From assembly GCF_017353515.1 (NCBI RefSeq), contig NZ_JAFMPY010000005.1, positions 1 to 64,000 on the forward strand: a stretch of 64,000 bases of DNA, written 5' to 3'. A program made the position numbers and the translations under genes. Shown here in pieces: positions 57,515 through 64,000 of the stretch. This DNA is from Jiella sonneratiae. Its GTDB lineage: Bacteria; Pseudomonadota; Alphaproteobacteria; Rhizobiales; Rhizobiaceae. Position 1 is the stretch's first letter. Each line of letters opens with the position of its first letter. The notes beneath the pieces are model-generated. The model was not told the DNA's origin and made no database searches. It saw nothing but the letters and a program-made list of their open reading frames with translations.

Positions 57515-57930
57515 TGGCCGTGACCGATCGTCTCTTCGAAGCCGCCAGTGCCGCGATGGCAAAAGCCCATGCGCCCTATTCGCGCTTTCCCGTCGGCGCG
57601 GCGATCCTCGCCGCGGACGGCACGGTCCATTCCGGCTGCAACATCGAGGTCGTCAGCTTTCCGGAAGGCTGGTGCGCCGAGACCAGCGCCATCGCCCACA
57701 TGGTCATGGCCGGCGGCAGCCGGCAGATCGCCGAGGTCGCGGTGGTCGCCGAAAAGCTCGTCGCCTGCTCGCCCTGCGGCGGCTGCCGCCAGCGGCTCGC
57801 CGAGTTCTCCGGCCCCGGCACCAGGGTGCATCTCTGCGACGCCGCGACGGGCGTCGTCGAGACCGTGACCATGGGCGAACTGCTGCCGCACTCTTTCGCG
57901 ACGGATGCGCTCGGCGAGGCGAAGGGATGA
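57514..57930 (+). CDS. cdd: Cytidine deaminase
   Basis: 138-residue zinc enzyme that turns cytidine and deoxycytidine into uridine and deoxyuridine. The catalytic Glu and first ligand are in GWCAETSAI; the two further Cys ligands are in ACSPCGGCRQRLAEFSG. The substrate loop FPVGAAILAADGTVHSGCNI is usual. ATG 57514 overlaps the permease stop, so cdd is part of the nucleoside operon and works on imported cytidine. Confidence 0.95.
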   Translation: MAVTDRLFEAASAAMAKAHAPYSRFPVGAAILAADGTVHSGCNIEVVSFPEGWCAETSAIAHMVMAGGSRQIAEVAVVAEKLVACSPCGGCRQRLAEFSGPGTRVHLCDAATGVVETVTMGELLPHSFATDALGEAKG

Positions 57931-58733
57931 GCCCGGCAGCAGAGCTTCTGCGGCAGAGCCTCGGCGGCGGAACGCCGGTCGCGGCGATGGTCCTCGGCTC
58001 GGGCCTCGGCGATCTGGCGGCGCAGCTTGAGGTCGACGCCCGCATTCCCTTTGCCGCGATCCCCGGCTTTTCGGCGAGCGCGGTCTCCGGCCATGCCGGC
58101 GAGGTGATCCTCGGCCGGCTCGGCGGGCGCCCGGTTCTCGTCGTCTCCGGCCGCGTCCACTATTACGAGAGCGGCGATCCGGGCGCGATGCGCCCGGTGA
58201 TCGCGGCGATCGCCGAGCTCGGCATCGCCAGTCTGCTCCTGACCAATTCCGCCGGCTCGGTGCGCGACGACATGGCGCCGGGGTCGGTGATGGCGGTCGC
58301 CGACCACATCGCCCTTTCCGGCATGAACCCGCTGATCGGTGAGGCTTCCGATGCCCGCTTCGTCGGCATGACCGCGGCCTATGACGCCGATCTTCGGGCC
58401 GGCATGGCGGCGGCGGCGGAGCGCCTCGGCGAGCCGCTCGCCGCGGGGGTCTACATGTGGTTTTCCGGCCCTTCCTTCGAGACGCCGGCAGAGATCCGCA
58501 TGGCCCGTCTCCTCGGCGCCGATGCGGTCGGCATGTCGACCGTGCCCGAGACGATCCTCGCCCGGTTCTTCGGCCTGAGGGTGGTCGCCGCCTCGGTGAT
58601 CACCAATTTCGGGGCGGGAATGACCGGTGCCGAACTCTCCCACGCGGAGACCAAGGAAATGGCGCCGAAGGGCGGTGCGCGGCTGTCGCGCATCGTCGAG
58701 GCGATGCTCCGGGAGGGCGTGTTCGATGACTGA
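57927..58733 (+). CDS. Purine nucleoside phosphorylase
   Basis: 268-residue PNP of the trimeric class (PunA/XapA type). Blocks: VLGSGLGDLAAQLEVDARIP, VSGHAGEVILGRLGGRPVLV, the phosphate-site GRVHYYESGDPGAM, TNSAGSVRDDMAPGSVMAV, and the purine-binding segment VYMWFSGPSFETPAEIRMAR with VGMSTVPETILARFFGLRVV. It splits guanosine, inosine and their deoxy forms into base and sugar-1-phosphate. Overlaps cdd by 4 bp and deoC by 8 bp. Confidence 0.94.
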   Translation: MSPAAELLRQSLGGGTPVAAMVLGSGLGDLAAQLEVDARIPFAAIPGFSASAVSGHAGEVILGRLGGRPVLVVSGRVHYYESGDPGAMRPVIAAIAELGIASLLLTNSAGSVRDDMAPGSVMAVADHIALSGMNPLIGEASDARFVGMTAAYDADLRAGMAAAAERLGEPLAAGVYMWFSGPSFETPAEIRMARLLGADAVGMSTVPETILARFFGLRVVAASVITNFGAGMTGAELSHAETKEMAPKGGARLSRIVEAMLREGVFDD

Positions 58734-59505
58734 GGAGCCGGCGATGGCGGGCGGCACGGCGGCGCGGCGGGCGAAGGCGCTGATCGCCCGGCTCGATCTG
58801 ACGAACCTTGCCGAGGACTGCAGCGAGGCCGACGTCGCGGCGCTCTGCGACAGGGCAGAGACGCCCGCGGGGCCGGTTGCGGCGATCTGCATCTGGCCGG
58901 AATTCGTCGCCTTCGCCCGGCGCGAGCTCTCGGCCCGCATCAAGGTCGCGACGGTGGTCAACTTTCCGATGGGCGGCGCCGACGTCGACGCGACGCTCGC
59001 CGAGACGCGGCAGGCGGTCGCCGACGGCGCCGACGAGATCGATCTCGTCGTCGCCTACGACCGGGTCGAGAGCGATCCGGGTTTCGTCGAGGCGCAGGTG
59101 CGCACCATCAAGGCGCATTGCGGCCACGCGAAACTGAAGACCATCCTGGAGACCGGCCGGCTCTTCGACGAGGCCGCGATCCGCACCGCCTGCCACGCCG
59201 CGATCGCCGGCGGCGCCGACTTCCTCAAGACCTCGACGGGCAAGGTTGAGGTCAACGCGACGCCGGCCTCCGCCCGCATGCTGCTCGAGGAAATCGCCAA
59301 GGCCGGCGGCACCGTCGGCTGCAAGCCGGCCGGCGGCATCAGGACATTCGAGGACGCCGACGGCTACATGCGCCTCGCCGAGACCATCTGCGGCAGCGAC
59401 TATCCGTCCCCCGACCGCTTCCGGCTGGGGGCCTCGGGCGTCCTCGCCGACCTTCTGGCCGTCGCCGCAGGCACCGAGCGGCCGGGCGGCAAGGCGGGGT
59501 ATTGA
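58726..59505 (+). CDS. deoC: Deoxyribose-phosphate aldolase
   Basis: 259-residue aldolase splitting deoxyribose-5-phosphate into glyceraldehyde-3-phosphate and acetaldehyde. The Schiff-base lysine is in ADFLKTSTGKVEVNATPASA, and the second lysine is in GCKPAGGIRTFEDADGY. VATVVNFPMGGADVDATLAE matches the FP-G loop. The length equals that of the E. coli enzyme. ATG 58726 overlaps the phosphorylase stop by 8 bp. It completes degradation of deoxynucleosides. Confidence 0.95.
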   Translation: MTEEPAMAGGTAARRAKALIARLDLTNLAEDCSEADVAALCDRAETPAGPVAAICIWPEFVAFARRELSARIKVATVVNFPMGGADVDATLAETRQAVADGADEIDLVVAYDRVESDPGFVEAQVRTIKAHCGHAKLKTILETGRLFDEAAIRTACHAAIAGGADFLKTSTGKVEVNATPASARMLLEEIAKAGGTVGCKPAGGIRTFEDADGYMRLAETICGSDYPSPDRFRLGASGVLADLLAVAAGTERPGGKAGY

Positions 59506-59560
59506 GGGGATGGGTTCGGCGCGGCGTGTCTCGATGATCGACGGTAGCGCGCGGCGGTTA

Positions 59561-59735
59561 CCCCCCTCTGCCCTGCCGGGCATCTCCCCCTCAAGGGGGG
59601 AGATCGATCTCGCGCAAACGCTTTCGCCTCCTCTCGACCGGAGGAAGCTGCAACCACGACGGATGAAAGGGCGCAAGCCGGGAAGCTTCCGATCTCCCCC
59701 CTTGAGGGGGAGATGTCCGGCAGGACAGAGGGGGG
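59561..59735. repeat. MITE-like repeat element between deoC and deoA
   Basis: Facing ends at 59561-59606 (CCCCCCTCTGCCCTGCCGGG...) and 59690-59735 (CGATCTCCCCCCTTGAGGGG...CAGAGGGGGGT), about 83 bp apart; third copy of the element. The core shares CGCTTTCGCC and GAAGCTTCCGATCTCCCC-like words with the copy at 6494-6685. It separates deoA from the rest of the operon by 342 bp. Confidence 0.8.
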
Positions 59736-59847
59736 TCCGAAGTCGCCACCATCCGCCGAGCTCGTCACGGCGAACGGCAGGACGCAGGGAGGTCTGCCGG
59801 GGCACCAACCGGCTCAGTTCCCCGAAGCCGCCGCGGGCGCATCGCTG

Positions 59848-61164
59848 ATGCTCCCCCAGGAGATCATCGCGGCAAAGCGCGACGGCCGGACGCTTTCGGA
59901 GGAAGAGATCGAGGCCTTCGTCGCCGGTTTTTCGAACGACACCATCTCCGACGCCCAGATCGCCGCCTTCGCCATGGCGGTGATCTTCCGCGGCCTGACG
60001 CGGGCCGAGACCGTCGCGCTGACCGGGGCGATGCGCGATTCCGGCGAGGTGATGCAGTGGCCGGATCTCGGCCGGCCGGTCGTCGACAAGCACTCGACCG
60101 GCGGCATCGGCGACAACGTCTCGCTGATGCTGGCGCCGATCCTTGCCGCCTGCGGGGCGGCGGTGCCGATGATCTCCGGCCGCGGCCTCGGCCACACCGG
60201 CGGCACCCTCGACAAGCTGGAATCGATCCCCGGCTACACAATCGTGCCCGATGGCCCGACCTTCCGGCGGACGGTCGGGGACGCCGGCTGCGCGATCGTC
60301 GGCCAGACGGCGCGGCTCGCCCCGGCCGACGGGCGGTTCTACCGGGTGCGCGACGTGACGGCGACGGTGGAATCGGTGCCGCTGATCGTCGCCTCGATCC
60401 TGTCGAAGAAGCTCGCCGAAGGGCTCGACGCCCTCGTCCTCGACGTCAAGACCGGCTCCGGCGCCTTCATGGCCGGGGAGGCGGCGGCCCGCGACCTTGC
60501 CGAAAACCTCGTCGGCGTCGCCGAGGGCGCCGGGCTGAAGACCGCCGCGCTGATCACCCGCATGGATCAGGCGCTGGCGTCCGCGGCGGGGAACGCCGTC
60601 GAGGTCGCGAACGCCGTCGCCTTCCTCACCGGCGTTCGCCGCGACCATCGGCTGGAAAAGGTGACGCTGGCGCTCGCCGGAGAGGCGCTGGCGCTGTCGG
60701 GGCTCGCCGCGGACACGGCCGCCGGCGAGGCGATGGCGCGGCGGGCGCTGGAGGGCGGCGCCGCCACCGAGCGCTTCGCCAAGATGGTCACGAGCCTTGG
60801 CGGTCCGGCCGATTTCGTCGAGCGGATGGATGCGCATCTTCCCCACGCCCCGCTCCTTCGCCCCGTCACCGTCGATGCGGCCGGCACGGTCGCCGCCGTC
60901 GACGCGAAGGCCCTCGGGCTGGCGGTGGTCGAACTCGGCGGCGGCCGGCGGCTGCCGGAGGATGCGATCGACCACGCGGTCGGGTTGACGGGTCTTGCCG
61001 AAATCGGCTGCGCTCGTGCGCCCGGCGAGCCGCTGGCGATGGTCCATGCCCGCGACGAGGCGGGCTTCGAGCGCGCCGCCCGGCGCGTCCGCGCCGCCTA
61101 CCGGCTGGCGGACGGGGGCGTTAGGCCCGCAGCGCCGGTCATCGGCCGGATCGTCGGCTCCTGA
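59848..61164 (+). CDS. deoA: Thymidine phosphorylase
   Basis: 438-residue phosphorylase that splits thymidine and deoxyuridine. The N-terminal helical domain MLPQEIIAAKRDGRTLSEEE is followed by VDKHSTGGIGDNVSLMLAPI (phosphate site), VPMISGRGLGHTGGTLDKLE and LVLDVKTGSGAFMAG. ATG 59848 is the family start. It lies after a repeat element, so it may have its own promoter or depend on read-through from the operon. Its stop is 7 bp from the convergent YyaL-like gene. Confidence 0.95.
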   Translation: MLPQEIIAAKRDGRTLSEEEIEAFVAGFSNDTISDAQIAAFAMAVIFRGLTRAETVALTGAMRDSGEVMQWPDLGRPVVDKHSTGGIGDNVSLMLAPILAACGAAVPMISGRGLGHTGGTLDKLESIPGYTIVPDGPTFRRTVGDAGCAIVGQTARLAPADGRFYRVRDVTATVESVPLIVASILSKKLAEGLDALVLDVKTGSGAFMAGEAAARDLAENLVGVAEGAGLKTAALITRMDQALASAAGNAVEVANAVAFLTGVRRDHRLEKVTLALAGEALALSGLAADTAAGEAMARRALEGGAATERFAKMVTSLGGPADFVERMDAHLPHAPLLRPVTVDAAGTVAAVDAKALGLAVVELGGGRRLPEDAIDHAVGLTGLAEIGCARAPGEPLAMVHARDEAGFERAARRVRAAYRLADGGVRPAAPVIGRIVGS

Positions 61165-61170
61165 GGTTTT

Positions 61171-63201
<2,031 letters not shown>

Positions 63202-63499
63202 CTTCCGCTCCGGCCTGGATCTTCTTTCCGGGGCTCGCGCCGCTCGCGCCCGCGACGCGGCGGTGGCCCCGCCGAAACCGCAGCTAGGGCGCAGGGCCGC
63301 AAACGGAAATCGGCCCCTTCCGGCCGCCGGCGGGCGAACACCGCTCGCCGCCCCTCAAGTGGGAGCCGCCGCGCCGCCGCGCAGAGACCCGCGCGATGCC
63401 GCCGACCCTGCGGATTTCGGGCTGCGCGGGGCCGCCGCTTCGGCTATGGAAGCGACGGCGGCGACTGGCGCCACCGTTTGTCGGAATATCGAGACGGCC

Positions 63500-64000
63500 A
63501 TGCATGCGATCACGCCCTATCTCGCCTATGCCGCGGCGCTCGGCATCGCCGCCTTCATTCCGGGGCCGGGAGTGGCGGGCCTCGTCGGCCAGTCGCTCGG
63601 CAACGGCCTGCGCGCGGCGCTGTTCTTCCTCGCCGGCATCGCTCTCGGCGACCTCACCTATCTGACCGTCGCGGTGGCGGGCCTCGCGGCGCTGGCGGAG
63701 ATCTTCGCCGAGGCGCTCATCGTCGTGAAGATCCTCGGCGGGGCCTATCTGGTCTATCTCGGCGTCGTCTTCTGGAGGCACCGGGGCGGGCTCGCCGACC
63801 TTCGGGCGGCGAAGACGCGCAGCGCCTCGCGGGCCTTCCTCGCCGGCTACACCATCACCCTCGGCAATCCGAAGACCATCGTCTTCTATCTCGCCCTGCT
63901 GCCGACGGTGCTCGACCTTCACGCCGTCACCTTGGGCCAATGGATGCTGCTCGCGCCGCTGACGGTCCTCGTCCTCTTCGCGGTCCTCTCCCCTTACGCC
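63500..64000 (+). CDS. LysE/RhtB-family exporter (cut by window edge)
   Basis: First 167 residues of a LysE-type amino acid exporter. The N-terminal signature is YAAALGIAAFIPGPGVAGLV, with the G-P-G of the first helix loop, then GLRAALFFLAGIALGDLTYL, VVKILGGAYLVYLGVVFWRH, and AGYTITLGNPKTIVFYLALL (the NPK motif). The frame is open to the last base of the window. Start ATG 63500. The substrate may be homoserine or another amino acid. Confidence 0.92.
   Translation, partial: MHAITPYLAYAAALGIAAFIPGPGVAGLVGQSLGNGLRAALFFLAGIALGDLTYLTVAVAGLAALAEIFAEALIVVKILGGAYLVYLGVVFWRHRGGLADLRAAKTRSASRAFLAGYTITLGNPKTIVFYLALLPTVLDLHAVTLGQWMLLAPLTVLVLFAVLSPYA

Overview
The window is a 64 kb piece of a very GC-rich bacterial chromosome (stop-free antisense frames are long, and codons almost always end in G or C). 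Gene content points to an alphaproteobacterium of the order Hyphomicrobiales (Rhizobiales). The signs are TAXI- and DctP-type TRAP transporters, a hisB-DUF2628-hisH string next to hslV, DUF971 beside moaA, a BmpA-type nucleoside ABC system, and several short repeat families that I associate with this order. The genus cannot be fixed from the sequence alone; an Aurantimonadaceae-like organism is a guess. Both edges cut genes: a chemoreceptor on the left and a LysE-type exporter on the right. I found no rRNA, tRNA, CRISPR array, complete insertion sequence or prophage.

Layout. 0-9 kb: chemoreceptor, a fused HyuA-HyuB hydantoinase/5-oxoprolinase, and a divergent dctPQM TRAP transporter with a winged-helix regulator. 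9-12.5 kb: two toxin-antitoxin modules (DUF1778/GNAT and VapBC), an SRAP protein and a GST. 12.5-18 kb: a flavin-binding PPOX protein and the molybdenum cofactor genes moaA and mobA with DUF971 and three unknown genes. 18-22.5 kb: a polar amino acid ABC transporter without its ATPase, interrupted by a metallo-hydrolase, then a HigBA-like module. 22.5-29 kb: dehydrogenase, Lrp, an HxlR/azoreductase pair, MscL, a TAXI receptor and a nucleoside hydrolase. 29-37 kb: MerR regulator, MHYT-GGDEF-EAL plus BLUF photoreceptor operon, universal stress protein, fused TAXI-TRAP permease with DUF1850, and a second BLUF protein. 37-43.5 kb: TetR-controlled RND efflux pump and an EamA exporter. 43.5-50.9 kb: hslV, hisB, hisH, a CYTH/CHAD pair, an MFS permease and a GMC oxidoreductase. 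51-54 kb: retropepsin-like protease, SlyX and a thioesterase. 52.8-61 kb: a nucleoside uptake and salvage operon (ABC ATPase, two permeases, cdd, purine phosphorylase, deoC, deoA). 61-64 kb: YyaL-like thioredoxin-domain protein and the LysE-type gene.

How they work together. The nucleoside operon imports nucleosides, deaminates cytidine, phosphorolyses purine and pyrimidine nucleosides and cleaves deoxyribose-5-phosphate. The dctPQM/hyuAB pair looks like an uptake-plus-ring-opening module for a hydantoin- or oxoproline-like compound. The c-di-GMP enzyme translationally coupled to a BLUF protein suggests blue-light control of c-di-GMP.

Most unusual structures: a compound palindromic element of about 168 bp present three times (two copies beside toxin-antitoxin modules); a repeat pair inserted in frame inside the hyuAB fusion; a MITE-like element of 175-195 bp with about 45 bp inverted ends, present three times; a hairpin that buries the ribosome binding site of the TAXI receptor gene; and several sharp palindromic operators in divergent promoters.
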